Assembly (NCBI RefSeq): GCF_932276165.1
Contig: NC_064008.1
Location: 7,755,001-7,819,000 of the forward strand
Source of the DNA: Plutella xylostella
Taxonomy: Eukaryota; Arthropoda; Insecta; Lepidoptera; Plutellidae
DNA length: 64,000 nt
Direction of reading: 5' to 3'
The number at the start of each line of letters is the position of its first letter. The first letter of the stretch is position 1. Positions 52,691 through 63,086 of the stretch are shown here, piece after piece. The notes below the pieces were generated by a model. That model was not told where the DNA came from, did no database searches, and was given only the letters and a program-made list of their open reading frames with translations. The translations under genes and the position numbers were made by a program.

Positions 52691-53307
52691 GGATATCTTA
52701 TGGCTGAAATCATGATTTTAGTCACCTAAGCTTCTCTTGCCACAATGATAATTATTCTAAAAGCCAGATTACTAAAATTGTGGTGATAAAGACACCATAC
52801 TTTATCCGTTGCAAAGTTAGCACTGTAGGACTTTTCTGTGCGTGTGCTCTACTCAGAAGCACAGAGTAAGTACTAACTCCCGACTCTTTGCACAAAACAT
52901 AAGTTTAAGAACAAACAAGTCTTAATACTTATTACAAAGTTGCATCGTCTATTTCGACGGGCCATTACAAACTTAGCTTTACGTTCTATAACGACCCTAT
53001 TACCTTGTTGGTAGAGGTGAATTTTGAGCGGTAGGTTTATGGAAAATTAGTCATAAAGCTTAAGACGTTTGCTTGGTAAAATATTAAAATTGTTGGTATC
53101 TTAAGGATGTGTGCACGCTTAAGTTTATTGTTGCAAAACAATTGTATTTTTAATGAAGCGTTGTTTTAATACGGGGTATTTTCGAAGATATTTTGCCATA
53201 TACACGATATAGTGAGCGAATACTGCTATTAATTATCACAAACACCCAAAATCATCGGCAAATCACACAAATGGCAAAAAAAAACTCAGCCAACGACTCT
53301 ACAAATA
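52691..53307. other. Spacer
   Basis: Nothing recognised. Confidence 0.5.
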
Positions 53308-53525
53308 CAGGGTGTTGCAAAAAGGGTATACTAAGCCGAAAGGGGTGACTCAGGTGGTTTGCATTATATTCGCAAAATAAAATATTCGTTCTCCATACTA
53401 AAAAGTTACGTGACCAACAAAGTTTCTATGGAAAGGGTTTTTTTTTTCGTTGTAACAAAAGTTGTTCAGAATGATCCCCCGAATCACCCCCTTTCGGCTT
53501 AGCATACCCTTTTTGCAACACCCTG
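53308..53525. mobile_element. MITE, CAGGGTGTTGCAAAA family
   Basis: CAGGGTGTTGCAAAAAGGGT with AGCCGAAAGGGG at the left and the complement at the right, TA on both flanks; centre AGTTACGTGACCAACAAAGT. Confidence 0.9.
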
Positions 53526-53639
53526 TATACACAAACTTACAACTTATTTGATTCAGGCGTTTACTAAACCTAAAAGTGTCCCCTGAAACCACAACGATTG
53601 TTGTCGTGCCTTCAGTACGTTTGAACTCACGTTCTTTTT

Positions 53640-53700
53640 TCGTCAAAGTCAAAGTCAAATGTTTTTATTCATCGTATAAATGTAAAATATTCTGTACCCG
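53640..53700 (-). mobile_element. Non-LTR retrotransposon tail
   Basis: GTCAAAGTCAAAGTCAAATG followed by TTTTTATTCATCG: on the minus strand an AATAAA-like signal then (CTTTGA)n, a tail type seen in lepidopteran non-LTR elements. Confidence 0.45.
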
Positions 53701-54060
53701 AATCACGAAAATTCGAGCTAACGAATAGAATCGAATGCGAGTGCGACTATTGTCAGCTTGACAGCACTTTTTACCTTTCGAATGAGTTTCGAAAATAATG
53801 ACCACAGAGTAGGTACATAATATTATTCTGACAATGACCTATGGAATGATAGCTGTCAAACTTTCGCAAATCTATACACCGCCATTTTGTTGTTGACAGG
53901 TTGACAGCACTTTCGAATAGAATGCGCTGCGTTTTTTCCGGATCGCTCTACTGATAAACGTCAATTTTTACAAACTACTCTCCGTTCGGATAAGGGGCTC
54001 TTTCTGTCTTAGGAGAAGAACGGAGGCAAGAAACTCCTAAGCCATCTTTAAAAAAAAGAC
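53701..54060. other. Spacer
   Basis: A motif CTTGACAGCACTTT / GTTGACAGCACTTTCGAAT recurs at about 53757 and 53897. Nothing else recognised. Confidence 0.4.
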
Positions 54061-54063
54061 TTA

Positions 54064-54199
54064 GGGCCACTTGCAGAAACATATTAAATCTAGATTAAGT
54101 GTCAAATCTCGATTTAAGAAACGTCCGTCCGTATAAAATTTGACACTAAATCGAGGTTTAACACTAAATCTTGATTTAATATGTTGGTGCAAGTGGCCC
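54064..54199. mobile_element. Harbinger-like MITE, GGGCCACTTGC family
   Basis: GGGCCACTTGCAGAAACATA to the complement GGTGCAAGTGGCCC, TTA duplications at 54061-54063 and 54200-54202; interior AATCTAGATTAAGTGTCAAA foldback. A shorter copy is at 59358. Confidence 0.9.
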
Positions 54200-54361
54200 T
54201 TAAACTGACGTCACGTCATCTAGAGTAACCCTCCAGTTTCATAATTCAAAAGCGTTTCGTTCGCGGAAATAGAGCCTTGTTAATACTTTGAGCCGGTGCG
54301 TACAGCCTTCGGCACGTTACCGCCGCATTACTGTCGTAGGCTGTTTACTGTCGCTTCCGGT

Positions 54362-54572
54362 TCATTCATCACGACCCATCACGTCCCCACTGCTGGGGCA
54401 CGGGTCTCCTTCCAATGAAGGAAGGGTTTAGGCCTAGTCCACCACGCTGACCTAGTGCGGGTTGGTGGACCCCAACACAAGCAAGCTTGTGCTGAGAGAG
54501 TTGTCAGGTAAGTGGGCAACCCGACTGTCAGATGTTTTCAAGCCGCCCGAAGACCTCTGACTAGGCTTAACG
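54362..54572. repeat. Dispersed repeat, CACTGCTGGGGCACGGG...CTGACTAG
   Basis: Same layout as 15534-15690: CCACCACGCTGACCTAGTGC, CAAGCAAGCTTGTGCTGAGA, GACTGTCAGATGTTTTC, ACCTCTGACTAGG. Begins with CCCCACTGCTGGGGC, itself a palindrome. Confidence 0.75.
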
Positions 54573-54889
54573 CTTCCGGTTACTGGTTATGAATTAGGTA
54601 ACTAGGGTGATTTGTTACCTTGTACTTATTCCTAACAATGTAATCAGAACCAAAAAGGCACACTCGCTGGTGCTGCCAAAGTTTCACTTGGTTTTCTTCC
54701 CCATTAAAAAACCAAAAGAAGCATAGCCGTCGCGCCCCTGTCAAACATCTGTCCATACAAGTTACTTCAGATGTGACGCTATTATTCGATAGTGGTAACC
54801 CCACTGTCGGGGTACAGTGGGGTTACCACTAACGAATATTAGCAATTAACAATCTATAATCAGCGGCAGCGTCACTAGCCCGTCACTTA
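54573..54889. other. Spacer with a perfect hairpin
   Basis: TAGTGGTAACCCCACTGT (54790-54807) and its complement (54814-54831) flank a 6-nt loop; with one mismatch the arms reach about 26 bp. The rest has no feature. Confidence 0.7.
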
Positions 54890-55053
54890 TTTATTTATCT
54901 GTAAGTACCCTAAGACAGTTTTATTAATGAGAAATGTCTTGTGAGCGCCAGTGTGCGGTCAAACCTAAACTGGTTTTTGTCACACTGTTAGTATTTAAGT
55001 CTTTATTGTAAATTATGTTTGATTAATAAACAATATTATTATTATTGTTTATT
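54890..55053 (+). mobile_element. Non-LTR retrotransposon 3' end
   Basis: TTATTGTAAATTATGTTTGA, then TTAATAAACAATATTATTAT and (ATT)n: polyadenylation-like signal and tail. Confidence 0.45.
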
Positions 55054-55320
55054 AAAAAAAAAAAAAAACACACACTCACGCCTTGTACTAATGTACTCCC
55101 TTGCGGGGTAGGCAGAGGTGCATTGCTACACCCACTTTTCGCCAGAGCGTTATGTTGATCCCAATGTAATAGGGGGCGGGCCTATTGCCATTTTACGGGC
55201 ACATCCAAGACCCGAGAACAAATATCTGTCTTTAAACAAATATCTGCCCCAGCCGGGAATCGAACCCGGGACCTTCAGCTTAGCAGTCAGAGTCACTAAC
55301 CACTACACCAGTCGGGCGTC
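55054..55320 (-). mobile_element. SINE, tRNA-headed, type 1
   Basis: Minus strand GACGCCCGACTGGTGTAGTG head, B box GGTTCGATTCCCGGC, full body, terminal A run (55054-55068). Some substitutions in the head. Confidence 0.9.
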
Positions 55321-55428
55321 AAATTGCCAATGTATCGGTGATGGTAGGGTAGCAAAGAAGACATCTGCCCGAGTGACTGTAACTTATACGTCTGGTGCGT
55401 ACTGGGTAGTCATGACCAACTTATCTTT

Positions 55429-55694
55429 GACGACCGAATGGCGTAGTGGTTAGTGACCCTGACTACTGAGCCGAAGGTCCCGGGTTCGATTCCCGGCTGG
55501 GGCAGATATTTGTTTAAAGACAGATATTTGTACTCGGGTCTTGGGTGTTGATATTTATATTTAGTATCTATCTATCTATGTATTTGTGTAGATATATCAG
55601 CTGTCCGACACCCATAACACAGGTTCTGCCTAGCTTGGGGTCGGATGGCCGTGTGTGAGATGTCCCCACATATTTATTTATATTTATTTATTTA
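55429..55694 (+). mobile_element. SINE, tRNA-headed, type 2
   Basis: Head and first 120 bp match type 1 (GACGACCGAATGGCGTAGTG, B box GGTTCGATTCCCGGC), then the tail switches to GGGTCTTGGGTGTTGATATT, ATATATCAGCTGTCCGACAC and GTGTGTGAGATGTCCCCACA plus (TTTA)n. Lies head-to-head with the copy at 55054-55320. Confidence 0.92.
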
Positions 55695-56302
55695 TCTGAC
55701 TGGCTAGTCCTTTCACTGGCAGCTCTTGTAGTAGTCACTAACTCGATAAGAAGTTGATGTAAGGCTGATATCTCCAACATTCCTGCCAAGAGTGGAGATT
55801 ATGGCAATTAGTTCTTCCCTTTTAGCAAAACGCCAAGAAAATTAGTAGACGAGGTGTCAGTTTCTCAAACCAAATTTATACCCTATTACGAGTATTATAT
55901 ACCTTATAATCCTGTTTGACAAGAATTTTCAGAAAATTGCCAAGTGAAAATTATAACTTTTTTCCTGTTCATAGAGAAAATATCGAATATAAGGTTGGCC
56001 ACAAAGTATTAAATTAAATTCATCTCATAAATAATGTAACCTGTGAAGAAGAGGAAGAAAAAAATACAAGTTTATTTATTAAAATACAAGGGTTTTTTGC
56101 AACACCATGGGGTGTTATACCGTCATTGAAATACCTATAGAACTGTATTTTTTTCCTGTTTTCTGTACATCAAAATAAATAATGCTTCTCTATAGAAACA
56201 ATGTCGGTCACATACTTAAGTTTTTACTACTAAGATACAATTTTGTTTCGCGAATTTCAGAAATTCTACAGCTAATGTTTTATATTTAGATACTATTAAA
56301 AC
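55695..56302. other. Spacer
   Basis: Nothing recognised. Confidence 0.5.
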
Positions 56303-56567
56303 TACACACACACACGCACTCACGCCTTGTACTAATGTACTCCCTTGCGGGGTAGGCAGAGGTGCATTGCTGCACCCACTTTTCGCCAGAGTTTTATGTT
56401 AGTCCCAACCCAATGTAATAGGGGGCGGGCCTATTGCCATTTTACGGGCACATCCAAGACCTGAGAACAAATATCTGTGTTTTAAACAAATATCTGCCCC
56501 AGCCGGGAATCGAACCCGGGACCATCGGCTCAGTAGTCAGGTTCACTAACCACTACGCCATTCGGTG
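56303..56567 (-). mobile_element. SINE, tRNA-headed, type 1
   Basis: Minus strand head with CCGAATGGCGTAGTGGTTAG, B box GGTTCGATTCCCGGC, full body and (GT)n end. A 5-bp internal duplication (CCCAA) near 56405. Confidence 0.9.
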
Positions 56568-57427
56568 TTTTTTGATCTCAGATAAGAACTTCATTGACGG
56601 ACTCTGAACGGTTCGTCAACAGTCGTAACTTTTTCTTTAACGGAGCCATTAATTTATTCAGTAAATGAAAAAAAATGCGGTCAGCACTAATAAAGCAAAA
56701 ACAAAGACGTTGAAATGATAAACTTCCAATTAAATTTAACAGAAATTAATTGTACAAAGAGACGAACAAATGATTGTTGAGGTTTCTCGAAGCCGCCTAA
56801 GTCAAAGGTAGGCAGCAGGGGTATCACTCCTGTTTCTTGGGAAGGAATTCCTCTAACTGTACCACTGATAAATAATATACACAGTGATTGCTATACTCAC
56901 CTATACATACCTTATAATGGCTACGAAACTCCCAAAAATTTTATATATAAAAAAAACTTAAACCCCAAATATCTTAGAAATGTTAAGTTAATACGGTTCA
57001 GTCGACTGGAAATGCCGTCGTATACAATCAATTTAAAGGAATACATCGATTTACCTACAATCCTGCCCAGTATATTTCTATCTATTTATAAAACCACCTA
57101 TACTATGTCCATTATATTATTGGTTTTTTAACATTCGAAATCCCATACATATTGGATGACTGAAAAGGAAAACGAACTTTACTTACCAGACATAAGGAAA
57201 CGTCTAAAATACAACAACACAGTGGAAGCTCAATAGATTAGTATAATATATCAATTGAAACAAAAACAAAAGAAAAATGTCTATGACACCTTCACAAAAC
57301 CAAGAAAATAATAATAAAACTTTCATTTAATTTCAAAGGTCGTCTTGAAAAATCTCTTTAGGCGATATGACTGCCAGTAGTTTTGTGTTAACTTATACGT
57401 TCTGTAAGAGATAAAGAAGTTTATGCA
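56568..57427. other. AT-rich spacer
   Basis: Nothing recognised. Confidence 0.5.
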
Positions 57428-57654
57428 CACTCACGGCCAAAGAAACAGTTCCACTCACAAAATTCCGACACTAAATGGCATCTATTTTTTTAAACATTTA
57501 AAAGGAAATTTTAACAATGGTAGTGTTTTTAGTTGGTTATATTCTGGTGCATTTTTAAATATAGTTCAGTATTGCAGAAGGCATCATTAAGCATTTTTTG
57601 CTTAGTAGTAATTTGGTGATTTTTTCACTGGAACCTTTTCATTGCCCGTGAGTG
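57428..57654. mobile_element. MITE, CACTCACGG family
   Basis: CACTCACGGCCAAAGAAACA to CTTTTCATTGCCCGTGAGTG, right flank TA. Non-coding. A further end-like scrap (AAACTTTTCTTTGCTCGTGA) follows at 57697-57716. Confidence 0.85.
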
Positions 57655-57719
57655 TATAATTAAAGAATACTTATCAAAGTAGTAACCATTAGTAAGTGAA
57701 ACTTTTCTTTGCTCGTGAG

Positions 57720-58012
57720 CGGATTATTAATTTATGCATGTCGGTAACCCTATACCGAGCAACTATGTTCACTTAAATGACTAAATAGTTGTGTGTTGCG
57801 ACTATCACAACTCAAAGGTAGAATATTAGACTTCTGTGCAGATTAGAATACTAGATCCGAACATAGCTCTAAATTGCACAATTCAGGTATCAACTCAATG
57901 GAATGTACAACATATGTATGTGTAAAGGAATACCTGTTAAATTTGACTGTAACTTTGTAGCGGTAAATTTATTTACGTTGTAGCGTATGAAACAGTTTGA
58001 TTTTATAATAAA
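57720..58012. other. Spacer
   Basis: Nothing recognised. Confidence 0.4.
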
Positions 58013-58224
58013 CTAGCTGTTCCCGCGCGCTTCGCTTCGCCTTAAAAAGTTTTCCCGTGGGAATTCCGGGAAGTAGCCTATGTTCTTTCCCAGGGTCTAA
58101 ACCGTATGTATACCAAATTTCATTTAAATCCGTTCAGTAGTTTTGGCGTGAAAGAGTAACAGACAGACAGACAGGCACAGTTACTCGATACTTTCGCATT
58201 TATAATATTAGTTAGGATAAGATG
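58013..58224 (+). mobile_element. Short lepidopteran repeat (TTAAAAAGTTTTCCC family)
   Basis: Full-length copy: AGCTGTTCCCGCGCGCTTCG start, TTATAATATTAGTTAGGATA end, with a small deletion in the GGGATAAAAAGTAGCC segment. Confidence 0.9.
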
Positions 58225-58321
58225 CACTCCATCCATGCTTTGTATGTAGATTTGATTTGGTGCAAAGATTTTAGTCCCCAGTAGGTAAACTGTTCGCCAC
58301 CGACTAAGTTAGCGGCGCGGC

Positions 58322-59150
58322 TTATCGTTTACCTATTATAAACGTGCACCTTTCAGCATCGTACGCAATGGACACATCACATTCTGTATTCTTTGTATAG
58401 AAATTAACACAAGCGTCCATGGCATTGCCGACGACGTTTCTCTATGTATATGTCGCAGGCATCTGGTTTAATCTCCTGTTTGATTGAACCGCTAGCCCGT
58501 TTATTGGATGACACTATTCAGTTGTATGACTAGGCCGAACGTTGATTGTACAAGCGTCACAAAACGTCCAACTAGTTAGCAGACTTAAAATCAGTCAGAT
58601 GGTGAATAAAACAAATATGGCGTCTAGCAGCGAACAGCTGTTACAAAAAGCACTTGTATTGTTATTTTTTGCAAATAAATTAGCTTTAAAGTGCGTTATT
58701 TATGTTAAAATAGTGTGACAACATGGATTTACCTATAATTACACCGACCGCCGGCGGATAGTTTCAAAGAAAAAAATGTGCTGAAACTGGATAATTATGA
58801 ACAACAATATCAAGGTACGTTTATTGTTATTGTTTAGTTAATTTGTGAGATGAGAGCTTTGTAACATAGTCTTTTTGTTGACTCTTGTCTGGTCATGTTC
58901 ATCCTAACCAGACATTACAAAGTTGCTATACTATATCCCATTTAACGACTTCGCTGAATAACGTTCAGTCAAGACGTTGGACGTTACAGTCAACCACTTG
59001 ACGAGTTATTCTTTAGTCATTCAACTGAATAGCGTCATCCAATGAACGGGCTAGCGGTTCAATCAAACAGGAGATTAAACCAGATGCCTGCGACATATAT
59101 ATTATGAAAATCCGTTTGGTCCGATACATACGGTACCTACCTACCTACCA
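58322..59150. mobile_element. AAGGTCCACCTTT-family MITE split by a transposon
   Basis: Left half CGTGCACCTTTCAGCATCGT to GCCGACGACGTTTCTCTATG (58340-58446), right half GAAAATCCGTTTGGTCCGAT then ACATACGGTACC (from about 59104). Together they follow the order of the unbroken copy at 21821-21990. Confidence 0.75.
58449..59097. mobile_element. Non-autonomous DNA transposon, TATGTCGCAGG termini, copy 2
   Basis: Same ends and interior as 12915-13559, TA/TATA flanks, inserted into the preceding MITE. The exon-like ATG segment is present (about 58722) but hits a stop after 12 codons because of a small insertion; the AAG|GTACGT donor is conserved. Confidence 0.88.
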
Positions 59151-59357
59151 TGCTGAGTGTTGACAGTTTGTTAGCTTAGAGCTCGCTCTACAAATAAGTG
59201 TGTCTAGTGGCCGGTGAACAGGGCCACATTGTCTGCGAAAAATTCAAATTCAATTTCAAATATTTGACAGCTATTTGGTAGGCTAATAATTACGTAATTT
59301 CCTCGCGTCTTATTCCACTCGAAATGCCATTGACATGTATGCAATTCAGCAGACTTA

Positions 59358-59437
59358 GGGCCACTTGCAGAAACATATTAAATCTAGATTTAGTGTCAAA
59401 TCTCGATTTAGATTTAATATGTTGGTGCAAGTGGCCC
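59358..59437. mobile_element. Harbinger-like MITE, GGGCCACTTGC family, 80 bp
   Basis: Same termini as 54064-54199 but internally deleted. TTA at 59355-59357 and 59438-59440; the right TTA is shared with the next MITE. Confidence 0.88.
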
Positions 59438-59440
59438 TTA

Positions 59441-59592
59441 GTGCCAATTTCAAAATAGTCGGTTAAATCGTAACCAGGTATTGGTTTATTAATTATAGGT
59501 ACGTCATCTCCATACTAAATTCTTGGCAGATGTGTCAAAAGTCAACCAATAATTCCTGGTTATGCTCTAACCCACTATGGCGAAATTGGCAC
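59441..59592. mobile_element. Harbinger-like MITE, GTGCCAATTTCTCC family
   Basis: GTGCCAATTTCAAAATAGTC to ATGGCGAAATTGGCAC, TTA at 59438-59440 and 59593-59595. Abuts the previous MITE, with one TTA serving both. Confidence 0.9.
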
Positions 59593-59595
59593 TTA

Positions 59596-59708
59596 GCCCT
59601 AGTTTCACCATACCCTGTTAGATCATTAAAACCCTGTTATATCATAAAAACGGATTAGTTGTTACGATGTTAGTCTCGATTACGAGGGATTTTTGACACA
59701 CCTGTCAA
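59596..59708. repeat. Eroded relative of the 61993-62290 MITE
   Basis: CCCTGTTAGATCATTAAAAC and GGATTAGTTGTTACGATG, TTTTTGACACACCTGTC resemble parts of the element at 61993-62290. Confidence 0.45.
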
Positions 59709-60010
59709 GAATTCTTTTTTTTTTCTTCGGTCAACCAGGCGTTTGCGAGCTCGCGATCTACTGGTTGACACAGAAAAGAGGCGATACCTTTGCTGTGGCC
59801 TTTGTGGTCCAGTTTGCCTTCTGGGACGCAGCCTTATGCTCATACGTTCTCAGTTTCCCTGCTTATTGCATGCCTTTTGAGCAATCAAGTCGGCAGCCCC
59901 TCAATTTCCAGCCTTTGTCTCGTCATGGATACCGTGTATTGAGTTTTCGTGGTGCATGCTGCGTTTTGATGCGGGACAGTGGAAAAATGCGAGTCGAAAG
60001 GATGTGACGT
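59709..60010. other. Unidentified GC-rich block beside an oligo-T run
   Basis: Begins with about 12 T, then 290 bp clearly richer in GC than its flanks. On the plus strand it stays open for about 100 codons (frame 59693-60007: GQPGVCELAIYWLTQKRGD, later RHGYRVLSFRGACC). The T run would be a poly(A) end on the minus strand, so a retrocopy of a minus-strand transcript is possible. I recognise no protein or RNA family in either direction. GGTCAACCAG and CTGGTTGAC near its left end form a small inverted pair. Confidence 0.3.
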
Positions 60011-60413
60011 GCAGGTTGGCTTGAGGAAGAAGTTTTTTTAAAGACTTCAATGCAGCTATTGATTTTCGAACCTCCGTTTACGTTGCGTATTGTCAACTGT
60101 CACTGTCAAAATGAAAGGCGAATTTGTTAGTCCCAAAAGTTACTATGTTGGTGCTGTTTTTTTCCATAAATGTTTGTGTAGTACCTATCGAAAATAGTAT
60201 CGAATTGCCACGTTAGCCTGTGGATCTCTGTAGGTCCTCAGAAACCTAGCTACAGAAAATAATACCATTGTCTCCTTTAAGTAAAATAAGCTAACTTAAA
60301 GATTTTAGGGAGATCTCCTCGTTAATCTAACTTATTTTTCTTGTTGTCTTTAAATATTTGTCATTTTCCAAATGGACATATTTGTTCTGAAACTTTTTTC
60401 TCGACCCACCTTA
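60011..60413. other. Spacer
   Basis: Nothing recognised. Confidence 0.45.
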
Positions 60414-60557
60414 GTGCCAATTTCTCCATAATCGGTTATCTAACCGACCAGGGATTGTTTCATCAATTATACGTCATCTCCATATAAAATTCTTGACAGA
60501 TGTGTCAAAAGATTTGAGTAATATCTGGTTATGCTCTAACTATGGAGAAATTGGCAC
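60414..60557. mobile_element. Harbinger-like MITE, GTGCCAATTTCTCC family
   Basis: GTGCCAATTTCTCCATAATC to ACTATGGAGAAATTGGCAC, TTA at 60411-60413 and 60558-60560. The best-preserved copy of the family here. Confidence 0.92.
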
Positions 60558-60580
60558 TTAAACTACAAAATAAATAAATA

Positions 60581-60636
60581 CACTCACGATCAATAAAAAC
60601 GTTAGGCAGATGGAACTTTTACATTGCTTGCGAATG
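60581..60636. mobile_element. Minimal MITE, CACTCACGG family
   Basis: 56 bp: CACTCACGATCAATAAAAAC to ACATTGCTTGCGAATG, TA on both flanks; only the ends remain. Confidence 0.65.
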
Positions 60637-60946
60637 TATTATAATCGAACGCCGATTTTTAAGTTTGCAAACATTAACAACCATACTGGCCGTTACCAAA
60701 AGAAAGATTATGAAAACATCAAAACGTACCTCCAATACTAAAAATACGCCAATAAGTCCAATATTAACTTCACCCAATATTTATTGTTGGATTCAACAAC
60801 GAACTCGTGTCGTGGAATTTCAAATAAAGAACAAGAGCGGTGACATAGACACGAGTCGGCTGGTATTGATTTCAAAATTTAAATTTTCGACATCGAAAGA
60901 GTTCGTGTTTTTTTACGGTAAAAAAATATATATTCTGTCCAGCCAG
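60637..60946. other. Spacer
   Basis: A 100-codon open frame (60665-60967) has no recognisable motif; probably chance. Confidence 0.4.
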
Positions 60947-61310
60947 AGTGTTGCAAAAGTGGTATAGTAAGTCGACAGGGGCTTATTTATTATTTGTTGC
61001 ACTGCTTTTGAAATATGGTCACGTGACTTTTTTACTATGGGGAGTAGGTACAGTATTATTCATGCAATTCCTGATTCCCCGAAGAGTTCTCGAGTGGAGA
61101 CCACGAACAGGCAAACGCAGCGTGGGACGCCCTCCTGCCTGCTGGACTGATGACCTTAGGCGGGTAGCGGGTAGTGGTTGGATGAGGAAGGCCGAGGACC
61201 GAGTGTTGTGGCACTCCTTGGGAGAGGCCATGCCCAGCCATGTCATGTCCAGCAGTGGATGATTATTGGCTGATGATGATTCCCTGAATCACCATTCAAC
61301 CAACATTCAA
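60947..61310. mobile_element. CAGGGTGTTGCAAAA MITE relic interrupted by an RTE scrap
   Basis: GAGTGTTGCAAAAGTGGTAT and GGTCACGTGACTTTTTTACT are MITE left end and centre; CCCTGAATCACCATT after the RTE is the resuming MITE. Confidence 0.6.
61082..61280 (+). pseudogene. RTE 3' fragment, main family
   Basis: Last 60 codons: RVLEWRPRTGKRSVGRPPA, DDLRRVAGSGWMRKAEDRV, then a 14-bp disruption (CATGCCCAGCCATGTCATGT) that breaks the usual EAYVQQW frame, and the TGATGATGAT tail. GATTCCCCGA and GATTCCCTGA flank it as a near-perfect duplication. Confidence 0.88.
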
Positions 61311-61604
61311 ATTATAGTTCTGGTTTTTCGACCGTCCGAGTGTCAAATAAACTCCTATTTTATGAAGTTCAAGCATATTTCTAGAAGAACAGAATAAGCA
61401 GGTCTAGATAAAACATTGTATATTCGAGAAGCCTCATTACGGGACAATGCTATTTATATCCCGGAGTTGACAAGACATGATAAATTAAAAAGGATTCTCG
61501 CTATCACGGCCCTAGTTAAACAAGCGTGCGCTACGGACGGATTTAATCAGCGTTTCAAAATGATTAAGTTTTTTTTCGTTTGAACAAAACTTTATTTCTT
61601 ATTT
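61311..61604. other. Spacer
   Basis: Nothing recognised. Confidence 0.4.
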
Positions 61605-61692
61605 CAAAAGAACTCATTGGTACATGGCAGATTCGAAACCAAGCCATCACGAATATGAGCCGAGATATTATCCGTAACGCCACTAAAACTCT
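61605..61692 (-). mobile_element. SINE head fragment
   Basis: Minus strand AGTTTTAGTGGCGTTACGGA to CATGTACCAATGAGTTCTTT; degraded head of the AGAGCGGTGG family. Confidence 0.55.
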
Positions 61693-61992
61693 ATATTATT
61701 TACGAGTATACGTGATTAAAACGATTTCAGACGAAGATTTCCATAGCATTATAGCAAGGATGAGCGGAAAAACTTGAATTTTTACGTCCCGACGCCGACA
61801 AAACATTTGTCTGTTTGATTAATGATCGCGATAAGAAATCCTCGGATGAAAAAAGCAGGCGATATCTCTTGTGTAACTGTAATCTTGGCCATTTATTTAC
61901 TTACTTCACTTTATTTACACTTACATCTAATTAATTATAGAAAGGGATACCTTGCTGCCAATTCCAAAAACTCTTTCCTCTGAAACTCATAC
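61693..61992. other. Spacer with a probable non-LTR tail at 61890-61975
   Basis: TTACTTACTTCACTTTATTT and AAAAACTCTTTCCTCTGAAA look like a minus-strand 3' end. Otherwise nothing. Confidence 0.35.
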
Positions 61993-62290
61993 TCTGTTAG
62001 ATCATTAACACCCACATTGTTACATTACAATAATAATAATAAATATTAAATTCATTTTCAGACCACATAGTCCATAGTAAGTGTTAGTAACAATTAATCT
62101 TAATACTAGGTTAGGCTAAGTACAAACACATTTATATACTTATTTACACACCTATTTTGAAACATTGAGTACTGATTATAACAAGGGATTAGTTGTTGAC
62201 TTTTGTCACATCTGTCTAAGAATTTAATAAAGACATTTTATTTTAGATGACACTTACAATGTAACAAGGGTGTTAATGATCTAACATACT
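61993..62290. mobile_element. MITE, GTTAGATCATTAACACCC termini
   Basis: Inverted ends of about 28 bp (GTTAGATCATTAACACCCAC with TTGTTACATT, against AATGTAACAAGGGTGTTAAT). An (AAT)n-plus-tail insertion lies inside at about 62030-62060. Confidence 0.75.
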
Positions 62291-62408
62291 ATAGTGGCTC
62301 TAGGCCTAAAGCTGAATAATATGTCACTCACTGTCTTAAACATAACTATCTACATGGAGTGACAGCGTGTGTTTTATCCCACAGGTACCTACCGTACCTA
62401 CCTACATA

Positions 62409-62552
62409 GCCATTCTATTCTATTCTCAGTGGGGGTGTAGTGTAGGTACTTGCACCTGGCTCCCTCGAGTGGAACCTTTGTGCATATCACCTGAACCCGC
62501 ATCTCTGGCGTGAGAAGCAGGCGCTTACCCGACTGAGCTACCACCGCTCTAC
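62409..62552 (-). mobile_element. SINE, AGAGCGGTGG family, internally deleted
   Basis: Head (AGAGCGGTGGTAGCTCAGTC, B box GATGCGGGTTC) joins directly to the tail (AGGTTCCACTCGAGGGAGCC, AATAGAATAG). About 190 bp of body found in the 9022-9353 copy is missing, including the C of the B box. Confidence 0.85.
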
Positions 62553-63084
62553 CCACCTACCTACCTAGCTGTTATCTAGACATTGTAAATCGGGCCCTTA
62601 TAATCCTAAATAATTGGAGAAAAGTTTACGTTTTTCAGTTGAAAAAATTGAAAGCCTAGTTTCACGCGTAGTTCAATTAATTTACCTAAATAAATATTTT
62701 ACTAGACTATGTTCCAATTTACCAAGAACATTTAATTTTGTCTGTTTCATAATAAACAAGGTTATTTGACTTGTATCAAAATGTTTTTACTATGCTATTC
62801 GAAGTAATGAAACCCTGTGTTGTTTTAGTGAAAATAATTTCAGTCTGTAGGTATTATAACAAGGAAATTATTATTTCAGCAAAGGAAATTGAAATTCAAT
62901 TGAAAATTTAAATTACGTATTTATTACTTTAAGTTAAGATAAGATAAAAGATAATCACGTTATTAATATTACTAAGAATCTAAATGTTAATTTCATTTTT
63001 GATATAAACTAGGAGGTTGGTTCTAAAAATTTGAACTAGCATGAAGAACAGGTTTACGTAACAGTTTTACAAAATCCTTTTATA
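62553..63084. other. AT-rich spacer
   Basis: Nothing recognised. Confidence 0.5.
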
Positions 63085-63086
63085 TA

